From NCBI GenBank assembly GCA_030762935.1, contig CM060893.1, positions 10,646,001 through 10,710,000 of the forward strand: a DNA stretch of 64,000 nucleotides. The letters run 5' to 3'. The stretch comes from Hymenopus coronatus. Lineage: Eukaryota; Arthropoda; Insecta; Mantodea; Hymenopodidae. Both the position numbers and the translations under genes were made by a program. Below the pieces are notes generated by a model, which had not been told where the DNA came from, ran no database searches, and saw only the letters and a list, made by a program, of their open reading frames with translations. Positions 1 through 10,809 of the stretch are shown piece after piece. Position 1 is the first letter of the stretch; each line of letters starts with the position of its first letter.

Positions 1-1361
1 ATAATTGTATTTTCGTATATAATTACTTATTTTATTTTCTCTATTTCTGGTGGTAAAAGCACGACACACCTTTCTCCGGTCTTCCTCGTAGTTTTGGGGT
101 TGCTAATGTATGTTTGCTGTAATAGTGAACCATATATGCCTTTCTAACCATAGTTATGTATTTTCTTGACCATACGTTATTTTGGAGCTGTTTAAATTAG
201 TTTCGCAGTCATATATTCCACAGCATTAAATCCGCTTCAACAGCGTTGGTGTTGAAAGCCGTGATTATGTAGTTTTTACTGGCTTTGTTAATTTATCTTT
301 TATATAATTTAGTTACATAAAATGTCCCAATGAACATATTGCCCTAGGTAGGGACTGCCCTTTAGTGAGGCACAAACACATATTTATAAACGCACATAAA
401 AAATCAGTACATAAGTATGAATTACATATATAATTTTTAAATCTATTTTGATGGGTGTGTGGTTAACGTTGATGCAATTTTTCAACAAACACCATTACGA
501 TATTTTGTTGTCAAATTTTTAGAAATTACAGATTTGCTCAAGTAGGTATTTGAAGAATTTGTTTTTAAATTGGGATAAGTTAAGCGATTCTTTGATGTTA
601 AGTAGGAGACTGTTGTATGCTTTGGTGGCACTATGTAATATACTTTTTATGGTAATGTTGCTGGCGTTACGCGGTCAACAGGTCCTTAGTCGGCAACACT
701 ACCATGTTTTGCAGGCGTGAATATCTTTTTGTGCGTTTGATTACTGAGTTGGTACGTAGGAGGTTATTTTCAGTTTTGTACATGAATAGAGATTCACTAT
801 ATTTACGAGATAGGAAAATGGCAGTATTGAAGCCTTTGGAAGGCTTTAAAGTATTGAATCAATATCTCTTAGGATTTCTAAACAGTTTAGCTGCTCTTTA
901 TTGTTATTGGACCATTCTGCATTTAAATACAGAAAATTGGGATTTAAGAGGGCAAAATAAAACACTTATTTTACAGCTGTTATCTAAGCCTAAATCTTTT
1001 AGTCTGTACAATATGCGAATAATGAGTTTGTTTTGCTGACAATGTGCTCAATATGGTATGACCATATAAAAGACGAGTTCTAACGTAAACACAAGGTTAT
1101 ATTTTCTGATCGTTGCCTCTTACGGATAGAAATCTTGGGCTTTTTAACTAGTTCAGTGAAAGGATGCCGATTTTGAATGATTTATTTCTTCCTTTCTTTT
1201 CCAACATTTCGTACCGTGTATCTCCAGTTAGGTATCCCACTTTGAAGTTGAATTAGTTTTCCTCTAGCATATAGTGATGATGGTCAATGTCATCAGCGCC
1301 ATGCTCTAGGATATGATGATACGTACTTTTTATTATAGCAATGGCTACAAAGTCTAACTTG

Positions 1362-1389
1362 TTTATTATTATTATTTATTATTATTATT
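1362..1389. repeat. (ATT)n microsatellite
   Basis: An interrupted run of ATT units followed by GCT/GCC triplets. It is simple sequence with no coding context. Confidence 0.85.
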
Positions 1390-1936
1390 GCTGCCACTGC
1401 TGCTGTTGCTCTTTGTGTTATTATTCCATACAGACGGAGCTGGACCATTAAGGTTGGCAGTAGTGTTATATAAATAACCTGAAAAGAAGAAATCCAAATG
1501 CAAGAATATTTGATCAATAGTATTGTGATAGCTTGAACTAAAACTATATTTGGTAAGAAAATAATGTACTATAAAAGCAGTGATGTAATAAAAAACGGAT
1601 ATTGAATTGTATTTTTCTCGCTACTACTTTTTAACATAATTTTCTTAAAAACTTAGTTCATGTTCGCATATAGTATTAAATAGCGGTTTCTATTCTTGCA
1701 GGAAGATTAAAATGCACAAGAGATTGACTGATTTGTGGATGTATTTAATCTACGGTGTGTTTATGTAATAGGTCCCTGGTAAGAGAAATCTTGTGGAAGC
1801 TTCAAGGCTGAATTGGGACCCTGTGTGCATAAGTTTTGGATATAACCAAAGTTGCTTCTGAGATTGACGTGTGACGTTCATCGCGCAACGCTAGGCAGAC
1901 AACTTCCTGAAATTAAAACCGCAAAAATTCCGCTAA

Positions 1937-1961
1937 TGTGTGTGTATATATATATATATAC
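1937..1961. repeat. (TG)n(TA)n microsatellite
   Basis: A short TG run passes directly into alternating TA. It is simple sequence only. Confidence 0.85.
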
Positions 1962-2523
1962 ATAGCATATTGCGTTTTAAATAAGATGGACGTTTTTAAA
2001 TCGCTTGCGGTCACGTAGTCTGTCGCTATTTATCAAGTTATTCTATTTTTCGTTTTGCACTGTACATGCAATATTATATTTATAATTATTATCAACATCA
2101 TTCACTTGAGATACATATGTGTATAACAACATGGTGATTATTTACTTATACCATGTTAACCATACTGTTTTACTTTTACCATTCGTGTGTCATTTATTTA
2201 CTATGAAGTGATTATTATATTACATTTCCGGCGTTACTTCCATACGTAATCCAGATTTGATACTTCTGTTATTCTGCCATTAGAGTTGCTTTGTAGTGTC
2301 TTACTGGTCTGTTATAAACTTTTAGGTCCCTAAACCACAGAGCGTAGCCCAAGGTGGAGTGCTCTAAGGTGCAAAAATAGTCGAGGGATGGGTTTTATAA
2401 GTAGAGAAGTTAAAGCCTCAGGAATCTAATGGATTTGAAATATGAACATAATAATACTTTCAAATAGGGATCACCTGAGGAGGTTTTACCATATTTCCTT
2501 ATTGAAGGTTTTTTTTTTGTTTT

Positions 2524-2606
2524 TCATTATGGACGCTGTATAATTGCTGTAGTTCTCAGTATCCCATTCTATACTGGGCATGAAAGAAGCCTAATTTTGC
2601 TCAGAA
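2524..2606 (-). mobile_element. SINE family 2, partial copy
   Basis: This stretch matches the non-tRNA half of the repeats at 25365-25628 and 38738-38990, sharing the block 'CAGTATCCCATTCTATACTG' and the following 'TTTTGCTCAGA'. The tRNA-like end is absent here, so this is a truncated copy. Confidence 0.7.
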
Positions 2607-2929
2607 CCATTGTGTTGCTGTTCTGTCCATATTATATGTATTATTATTCTCTTATGTAAGATTTGTTTACTGTTTTGTGGTTTACCTCTTCTTTTTTTTA
2701 CTGTTTTATGCTTTATTATCTACTTGCATTACATTTCCTTACTCTTTCATGCTTTACTTATTGCAACAAAAGCTCTTCGTTGTTGCTCAAACGAGTAACT
2801 CTTTGTTTCTTTCATGGATTAGAAATAAAAATCTGCTCACAAATGTTTTATTCAATGTTTGTGCAACAATTATGTTGTATATGAGTACAATATGCTATGC
2901 ATTATTATTTTTTTTCTTGGCCAATTTTG

Positions 2930-4135
2930 ATTGAAAAAATTTGAAATTTTGTACAGGACATCTTTAAATATTCCCACTTCATCTCGTATGGTTTCATTAA
3001 TTTTCGATTGGTGGCAGCACTATAATTTGCCTTTAAATTGGCGTCTGTAATGGAGGTGAGTTCCAAACAGAGCAGTTATTGAGTTTCTTTTGGCAGAAAA
3101 CCAGAGCATCATAGGTGCTTGCAGAATGTCTACAGAGTCATGGCAGTGGATGAAAGCACGGGAGACATTGGGTGAGGTGTCTGTCATCATCACAAGATGG
3201 AGTAATCCTGGCCGCACACAGCTGGAACATGCAGACTCTGATATTCAAGTTGATCGACGAATCACAATCAAACATTTCGCTGCTCAACTTGGCATTTCTG
3301 ATGGTAGTACTGACACACTTGTCCACCAGTTGGAGCACTCAAAGGTTTGTTCTCTCTGTGTTCCTCGACATTTGACGATCATAAAGATCACAGAAGGCTA
3401 CCTGTGCAGAATTGCTTGCTCATTATGAAACTGAGGGTGACAAGCTTTTATCAAATATTATCACAGGCGATGAGACATGGGTTCATCTGTTTGAACCTGA
3501 AACAAAACAGTAATCCATGGAGTGGCACCTTACCAAATCTCCTTCAAAGAAAAGGCTCAAAGCCGTACCCTCAATTGGTAAAGTCATCGTTACGGTTTTC
3601 AGGGACTCTGAAGGGGTTATTCTGTTCTCCCTCTTGGTGAAATAATCAACTCTGAAGTGTACTGTGCTACTCTAAGGAAATTGAAGAAATGACTTCAGCA
3701 TGTTCATAGCCTCAAAAATACAAATGAACTTCTCATTCTGCATGATAACGCGAGGTCTCACCCAAGTCTGCGCACCCGAGAGAAACTCACAGAACTTCAG
3801 TGGACTGTTCTTTCTCATCCACCTTACAGCCCAGATCTTACATCCTCCAACTTCTACCTGTTTGACCCAATGAAGAATGTGCTCCATGGGAAGCACTAAG
3901 GAATAATATGGAAGTTATTGATGCAGCAAGACATTGGCTCTGACATAAACCAGTAGAGTGGTACAATGCAAGCATACAGGTCCTCCCATCAAGGTGGCTT
4001 AAGGCCGTAGCATTGAAAAATAGAATTTTGTAGCCAAAACATTGGGGAATAACATACTGTATTTGAATCCTGAATGAAACTAACTGGTGTTAAGAAAAAA
4101 AAAAATGTGTTGCATGGCTTATTGAACGGCCCTCA
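2930..4135 (+). pseudogene. decayed mariner transposase
   Basis: A Tc1/mariner-type element with a broken transposase. Reading from an ATG near 3051 and crossing frameshifts, the plus strand gives in order a KQ-AVIEFL start, a helix-turn-helix region (ITIKHFAAQLGISDGS), 'GDETWVHLFEPETKQ' (first catalytic Asp) at about 3465-3510, 'LHDNARSHP' (second Asp) at about 3745, and 'HPPYSPDLTSSNFYLF' at about 3820. In the last motif the usual final Asp has become Asn. Several stops and frameshifts make it inactive. The right end (4106-4135) resembles the right terminal repeat of the mariner at 47895-49215, so the two are probably one family. I could not find the left terminal repeat, and the left boundary is approximate. 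Confidence 0.8.
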
Positions 4136-4149
4136 GTTTTTTTCGATGC

Positions 4150-4474
4150 TACTACTGCACGCTATGAATTTCCCATCAAAACTGACTGCAGTGCTATGCA
4201 TTCCCAGTTGAAATTTAACTCTGACCAGGGCTCATTCTGTTCTTATTCATGCCTGTCGATCGCATGGCAAGAAATTTCCAGAAGCAGTCGCATGTTTAAA
4301 CCACTCATTGTCACTCATGCAGGTGTCACAATCGCAGCTACAGTGTTAAAAGAACTTGCCATTGCCTTACATGTCCACTTACTAAGGGTAAGAATGAATG
4401 GCAACAATCAGCTATGACTTCTGAAGCAAACTGCTCACACATGTTGGTGATTACAGCTTCAAGGCACAGTCACA
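4150..4474 (-). mobile_element. LTR fragment (Gypsy-type)
   Basis: On the minus strand it begins TGTGACTGTGCC and then follows the sequence of the LTRs at 46758-47269 and 44700-45027, including the 'AATCACCAACATGTGTG' region. No internal retrotransposon sequence adjoins it, so it is a solo or truncated LTR. It abuts the mariner remnant. Confidence 0.65.
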
Positions 4475-5159
4475 ATATATTATTCTTCACTTATATTGCA
4501 TTTGTTTACTGATCGTGGTTATAAAACAGTTCTATTACACTTATTTGCTTTGTAATGATTATTTAGTTATATTTTGCAACTGTACCAACTACTTTTTTAT
4601 TTCCTGTAGCCACAGTATATTTTCTACTTAACACTAGAACTCCAGCAATTGGTGGCTACTGTTAACTATGGTAGCAGCCATTTTGAACTTCAATTTTTCT
4701 TTCCGTTTTACCGCAAACAGGGTTTAACAATAGTACAAAATATAACCTAGACGTATATATCATCAATAAAACACTTAAAATGCATATAATTATAAAAATA
4801 AAGATATACTTTCTATTATTTTCTAATATTTAACTCAAATGTTTTGATATGCGACTTGTGTTAATACAACTAAGGATAGAGTGGTGCGAAAATGAAAACA
4901 TTCTTACATGTAATAAGAAATACAAAATATAAAAACACACAATAATAACAGAAATTGTATTATAAAAGGATATCAATTATGCAAACAAAAAGTCTTTCAA
5001 TTTGCAGTAACATTCACTTATGTTTTCCATTTGACACTCATAAGAACTTTGCTCAGTTCCCCTGCATATTTTCCACTCAACAGCTTCTTACAAATGTGAG
5101 AATAATTGGTTTGTTTTATTATGTCTGCCGTTATGGCTTAAGATACTGATGTCAGTGAT
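4475..5159. other. AT-rich spacer, nothing recognised
   Basis: No gene or repeat could be supported in this stretch. Confidence 0.4.
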
Positions 5160-5583
5160 TACGACTAGGCTGTTCTTCGGTAGGAACAGTCAGTATGTGT
5201 CTTTGTGTAGACTGCAAACAAGGTTGTCTTAGTTCATCAGCAAGTTGAATAAATCTGTGGCATGAAATCTTCTTGCCAGTTACCTAGCTAAAGCTAATTA
5301 AATTCCAGGAATGGTCCAAATAACTGATAATGGGGTTGATACCTGACATGGACATTATGCATCAGCAATTGTGCCATGAATTGCCAATCTCTGAAGTAAC
5401 ATTACACATTTTAGTACAACCAGAGTGACAAAATTCATAAAATATTGCTGAAAAGAAATTCTGCACAATAGTGATTTGTTGGGGTCCTTTATGGGTTTTA
5501 CTTTTCATTATATCACAGTTCCCACATTCCCTATTGATGTAATGATTATGATTTGTTTCACATTTTTTCCACTCTTTTTTCAA
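5160..5583 (-). pseudogene. unrecognised decayed coding remnant
   Basis: The minus strand is open for 73 codons (5583-5362) and continues after a stop with protein-like text, including Cys pairs (ECGNCD, HSGCTKMC) and 'IQLADELRQPCLQSTQRH'. The composition looks more like an old transposase or zinc-binding protein than random AT-rich translation. I do not recognise the family with confidence. Confidence 0.3.
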
Positions 5584-5599
5584 ATAAATTATGTTTTAT

Positions 5600-6310
5600 T
5601 TTAAAAGTATATTATATTCCATCCATATTACCTTCAAACCATTCTGCAAACAAACTTTTCTTACAAAAATTATTTCACTTTCTACTTCATGCTAATTAAG
5701 ATAAACATTAGCAGAAATGGTGTTATTGCTTACTTCCTTTAAGTACAAGGGAAATAAGGGAATACAGTAGGCCAAAGCAATAGTGAAATATTTTAAAAGG
5801 TGTCTGCTTTGTAATACAATTGAAATTTGATTCTCTTAGCACATCTAAGAGTAAAACAAAAGGGAGATGAAACAAATGGAAACTTCCCATTTGAGAAAAT
5901 CAAAAGTACTTTAAAATTGAAACAAATAACCAGAAATATCTCTGAAATCATTAACACTACAAAACAAGTATTGTACACTATAATAAATTGTGTATTTTAA
6001 CAAGGTATGCATTTTTTTTGGAGTAACTTTATGTCTATCTCATATGGTTTACCAATTATGCAAAAGTCATTTAGAAAGAAAAGGACTTCAGAGACTATTC
6101 CCAAAAAAAATAAGGTTTGCATTTTATTTGCCTTATAAATATATCTAATATACAGTATTTTAATCAAAATATTAGAGCCATTTGTGAGAAAATAGAAAAT
6201 TTAGAGGCATATTCAATCTAAATGGATGCGTAGGCTTCTAGACCTGTGTCTTGATGTGTCTTAGCTTCCGGAGAAGACACATCATATTCAATCTAAGTGG
6301 AGTGGGTTTT
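5600..6310 (-). repeat. repeat X copy (reverse orientation)
   Basis: This matches in reverse complement the right half of the repeat best seen at 62760-63590. Shared blocks are the 'GCTAAT...AGATAAACATTAGCAGAAAT' region, the 'GGGAATAGTCTCTGAAG' region and 'TTTTAATCAAAATATTAGAGCC'. It is a divergent old copy with no coding sequence. Confidence 0.55.
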
Positions 6311-7192
6311 CCTGAAAAATATTTGCTTAATATCCTTTGCAGATACTGAACCTAAATATCATTTGCTGGTGAGTTATCATGCACACACTTGCACACTTGT
6401 AAACAGTGCCAATGATAGAATGATGTGAACATAGGAGAGCCAGTGAATGGGTGCCTGATGCATGGACTCTCAAGAGATCGCTATAGCCAATATTTAAGTG
6501 TTCCCTGCACAGATAAAGTGATGGGCAAATAGAATGTATTACACTTATTAGTAAACAATAGTTGTGTAAACTCCCAATATAAGAGTAACTCCCTATCATA
6601 TATTCATTTTGAGGATATAATTTTGGTTTGATTGTTAAACTTGTACCTAACCTCCAAAATATGATTATAGCCACAGCAATTTTACACTATTACCTTCCTA
6701 AGAGGGGACCTATCTCACTCTGTAGAGAAGCATCGTTGGTTTATCATGTGTTGCTAGAGTGTGTTCCTTTAGCACATGTTCAATCCTCTCTACATCTGCC
6801 TATCTCTCTGACAGAAATCCTGGCAGATATTGACAGAGCGGTGTATAAGGTTTTAAGTTTGTATAAAAATGGATGTACAAAAAGGATTTAGCTTTATTTA
6901 TCCTGACGGATAGCGCGGTAGTAAGTTTTAATTACAACTTATTTTTGTAATGAGGATCTGGTTTTAGTTATTTTTACATTTGTTTTCACTTCATTTTTCA
7001 TAATAGTTTTATAGATTCATCTTCTCTGAGTTTTGCCATGGAGAGTTTTATTCATCCTGAATTTTATATCTAAACTTTATCTATAGTTTTATTTCTCATT
7101 CTATTTATGCTGGTTTTGATCTCTGGCTTTTATTGCAATTTGTTTTATAAGTTTGCTAATGACCCAGCAGTTAAGTGTCCTTAAACACCAGT
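6311..7192. other. spacer containing one arm of a 41-bp inverted repeat
   Basis: There is no supported gene. Positions 6631-6671 are the exact reverse complement of 8180-8220, inside the Harbinger-like element downstream. An open frame at 6628-6891 shows nothing recognisable. Confidence 0.5.
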
Positions 7193-7220
7193 AATCATCA
7201 TCATCATCATCATCATCATC
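7193..7220. repeat. (ATC)n microsatellite
   Basis: About nine perfect ATC triplets in a row. Confidence 0.9.
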
Positions 7221-7551
7221 AATGCTTTCACAGTTTTTCATTATGATTTTCTCTGATGCTTTGATGCAACTGCTGCACTAAGTGAACTCCAGTCTTACAC
7301 TAACTTGCCTGGCAAAAAAAGCTGACATTCTCACATTGTTGTACCCAGGTCTCATTCCAAGGCCTTGAGATAGTGCGATTGCTCTTCACATATTCAATTA
7401 CACCCTCCTTGACAATGAGTATAGCCACTGAAAGGAAGCTGACCGAACATTTGCAGCAATAAGCAATAAACTTCTAAAGCAAATGGGTAACATTCATGCA
7501 GCGATTACAAGCTGGCAAGGCACAGTTAAAATCCTTTTGTTCATGTACTTA

Positions 7552-9164
7552 GGGCCGGTTGTACGAACTCAGAATAAACCTCTGTAGACATTATTCCATG
7601 GTTATGTACTAAATTGTGTTGTACGACAATGGAATAGAGACTATCAAGGGAATAAACATGGAATAATTTATTCCGTGAGTCCTTGCGGGAATAAGCCGTT
7701 ATTCCGAGAATAGAGTACAAAAAGGAAAATGGCTGCTTGTGTTCTGGACACAATTTTGACCTATATTTGACTAATATGAATGATTAATTTCTTTATAATA
7801 TGTTTTTAAGAACATATAGCAAAATACAATTTGTTATAGAGGTAGTCCGATAAATGAAGACTGCTATAATGAGATTAAAGTTGAGGAAGTATATCACACT
7901 GAGATAACTTGGCAGCTATAAGGCATAAGACAAGAAGTTAGTTAAAGTAAAGTTGCATTTATTAAACAGCAAAACTTACCTATTGCTATCAAAATACCGC
8001 TATTTTTATGGAAACAATTAAATTTAATCCTACCCAAGATAAATATAAAATAGTGTATAGCAATTCACCAGTATAATGCATTGCGTTGTAAAGAGCGAGT
8101 ACAAAGAATTGGTTACTTCGAGGGCGATATGTTTCAAAACGTAACATAGCCACAAGTGTTAATGTTACGGACATTCTGTGCTATAATCATATTTTGGAGG
8201 TTAGGTACAAGTTTAACAATGATAACATTACAAGTTTTTGATAAAGGGAGATGCCCAAATTAAAAGATGCCTTCAGAGCTCACAAATGTAATATATATAT
8301 TATTATTTTACAATAAATTAATAATTTTTTGTATTATATGATGTGGGTTTAATATATTAGAAACAATTTTGATTGAATAGTCGATACCTTCCGTAAGATA
8401 TAATGTTCTGTTTTATTAGTTTGGTTGACCATTTCGAACTGTTGTATCAAATATTGCCATCAACAAAGTGCGAGCTGTAATGGGAACAGTTTAATGCATT
8501 ATTCGACATAGCTACTAATTTTTCTGTTGGTTAATAATACCTGTATAGCAAATTGCTTATGTACTTGATCTTGGTGCAACGATTCTATTATGCATATCTG
8601 AAGTTGATAGTAGTGTTGGCAACAGCTAACATTTAATTTTCAAAATTTGATTACTAAGTATTTTAGATTTGGTTACAGAAGCCCGGTTAAGTACGTTAGC
8701 TGTTTTGAGCACAGGAACGGAAAGATGCCATATATCAGTACAAGATATAACTTTACAATATGGTAAGGTTTCATTCCCATACTCCTAACCTATCGCAAAA
8801 AGTCACAGTATATGTGTTTATGTTTTGTAAAGTATATAGCAATTCTGCGTCTGAACACGCTGGTGAAAATTTATAATTATTTCATAGTATCGTAAATAGT
8901 TAAAATAAGAAATAATACATAGTTTAGGAACAGCTGATTGTGAATATAATGCAAATTTTCAGCAAAATAAAGCATAAATTACGAATCAAGTTAGCCATGA
9001 ATGACCTGCAGCATAGCCAACATCAGTTTTAAATCTGCAATCAGTCGAATAGATATCTAAGGAATAAAATTGCGATGCTCAACTCGTCACCATATTTATA
9101 CCGCGAATAGTGTATTACAAGAATAACTGTTCCAAGATTTATTCAGAGTTTGTACAACCAGCCC
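7552..9164. mobile_element. Harbinger-like DNA transposon, non-autonomous
   Basis: Terminal inverted repeats are visible. The left end begins GGGCCGGTTGTACGAACTC and the right end, in reverse complement, begins GGGCTGGTTGTACAAACTC, with further matching inward (GAATAAA). The 1613-bp unit is flanked by TTA on both sides (7549-7551 and 9165-9167), as expected of PIF/Harbinger elements. No transposase frame longer than about 70 codons survives, so this is a deleted or non-autonomous member. The class assignment rests on the terminal sequence and the 3-bp duplication. Confidence 0.75.
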
Positions 9165-9167
9165 TTA

Positions 9168-9558
9168 ATGTTACAGGTGCCTTATAATTAATAATTTTAA
9201 TAGGGTTAAAATTTGAACATATTTGGTGCTGATTGTTAGTGTGGGAAACAACAACAACAACAAAGTAGAAATTAACAATATTAGTTGCAAGCTCTTTTTT
9301 CAGATAATATATATAATATTTGAGATTGCCTTTAAAGTTAGCCATCAGATGAAGTATAATCCTTATGCAAATATTTGGAGTAGCAATAACATTTGCTTAA
9401 AGAGGCAGAGATGCTGGTTCTATTCCCAGATGTTACTTTGATTCAAGTTTCCAAGAAGATAGTTTACTTCTGACAGAACAGTGGAGCTTTCCTTGTGGAA
9501 TGGCTGAGGTTTACAATGTATTTATTTTATGGTATTCATTATGTGTTCTTTCTTCACA
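9168..9558 (+). other. gene A upstream sequence / 5'UTR intron end
   Basis: It ends in a strong acceptor (TTCTTTCTTCACAG, AG at 9558-9559), so the exon holding the start codon begins at 9560 and gene A has at least one upstream untranslated exon that I could not place. No core promoter is evident. Confidence 0.5.
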
Positions 9559-9590
9559 GACTTGTTTATGAAATTTAGAAGAGTTGTGAT

Positions 9591-10052
9591 ATGGATTTCA
9601 AAGAAAAGGATCCTCTCTCAGATGACACAGCCTTGCAGAATGAGACAGAGTTGTTTACCAAAGTTGATACAATGAAGACAAACAGTGATGCTGTGCTTCT
9701 GGATGAAGATTTTGGCATGGCAATTAAAACAGAAATTAAGTCAGAAACTCCTTTTCCAGAATTTGATTCACAGAAAGAGAGGAAATGTTTTACCAAATCT
9801 CCCATAAAGGTTCTGATTAAGTCTGAAACTGTTACATCCAGCAACTACTGTGAGATAGAAATGAAACAAGACACTGAGGAACAGACACTTTTATCAGACT
9901 TTGGTTTTCTGGAGGAGAGCGAATTTCTTCCAGAGAATCCTGTAATGAAGGTTAATAAATGCAACAGTGATCATCAAACGGATAACAAAATAGAAATTAA
10001 AATAGAACCTTGGTGGCTGGAAACAGAAACTTCATCTGTTTGTGACATTAAG
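9591..10052 (+). CDS. C2H2 zinc-finger gene A, first coding exon (N-terminal leader)
   Basis: Encodes residues 1-154 of a predicted 700-aa nuclear zinc-finger protein. The exon starts at 9560 after a CACAG acceptor and ends at a GTGAGT donor (10053) in phase 0. The ATG at 9591 is chosen because the paralog (gene B, 52619) begins at the same leader, MD-K--DPLSDDT. The segment is acidic and has no finger. It carries four psi-K-x-E motifs, candidate SUMO-conjugation sites: IKTE 45-48, IKSE 49-52, IKSE 76-79 and IKIE 136-139. Conserved landmarks shared with gene B are 'TMKTNSDAVLLD', 'CFTK', 'LxSDFG' and 'WLETET'. Such leaders are common in insect multi-finger proteins. A regulatory or cofactor-binding role is inference. 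Confidence 0.85.
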
Positions 10053-10359
10053 GTGAGTTTTATAGAAATCTTTATCAGTTTGAAGTTTAGTTTATTGTAC
10101 ATTCATAAAAATATTTGAATTATGTATTACAAAATTAAAAAGATAATAACTGACAGCTTGTCAATGTGTACAGTGTTGTCAGATGGTGTATTTAAGGGGT
10201 TGAAACTATGAAAATTATGATAGTTGAGGGAAGTTTTATAAATCTGAAAACTCGGATTACAGGTAGATTATATAGAAGATTAATTGGGTTCTGTTCTAAT
10301 TTTCCTAAATACTTGACTGATGTACTCTAAAATAATTAACATACTTATATAAGTTCTGT

Positions 10360-10605
10360 AAACCAAATAGTTTATTTAGACCTAATACTTGACCAGCTGA
10401 ATGACATTCATAAATACTAAACATTCTTTACGGCACTTCTGTGCTGTAAACCAAACAATTTATTTAGAGCTAAATGCTTAACCAATTGAATTATATATTC
10501 TGAATTACTAAACTTTCATTATGTCAACACAGTGTTTAGTACCAAATTTTATAGATGTAAATACTGTATTAAGCCGAATACTGGACAACATTTTTTTTCC
10601 AAAAA
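10360..10605 (+). repeat. ~85-bp divergent tandem repeat, shared with gene B intron 1
   Basis: Two to three diverged units each contain 'AAACCAAAYARTTTATTTAG', then 'CTAAT(A/G)CTT' and 'TACTAAAC(A/T)TTC'. The same unit, in reverse complement as expected for the opposite gene, recurs four to five times at 49790-50150 in gene B's first coding intron. Confidence 0.65.
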
Positions 10606-10809
10606 TATTTATGTTTAGAACTGTGGATTGTCCTGCATTTGTGATATATATTTTCTGAATACCATGCAGGAAAAAAGTGAAGTTCGTACTTTGTAATTAT
10701 GACAGTGGCGAAGCCTGGGGAAATTGTAAAGAATACTGCCAAGGTTGCGACATACACAACTGATTTTGTATGCTTCCTTTAGAACTAAAAATTAGCTATT
10801 GGAAAAAGA

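Larger units (their letters stand above)
1..2520. other. AT-rich intergenic, no supported gene
   Basis: I see no coding region I can support. An open frame at 704-1039 (111 codons, +) has no domain, signal or splice context that I recognise. Only two short simple repeats stand out, and they are listed separately. Confidence 0.5.

Noticed and set aside
704..1039. 111-codon plus-strand open frame
   Set aside because: No recognisable domain, no splice or regulatory context, and AT-rich composition. Likely chance.
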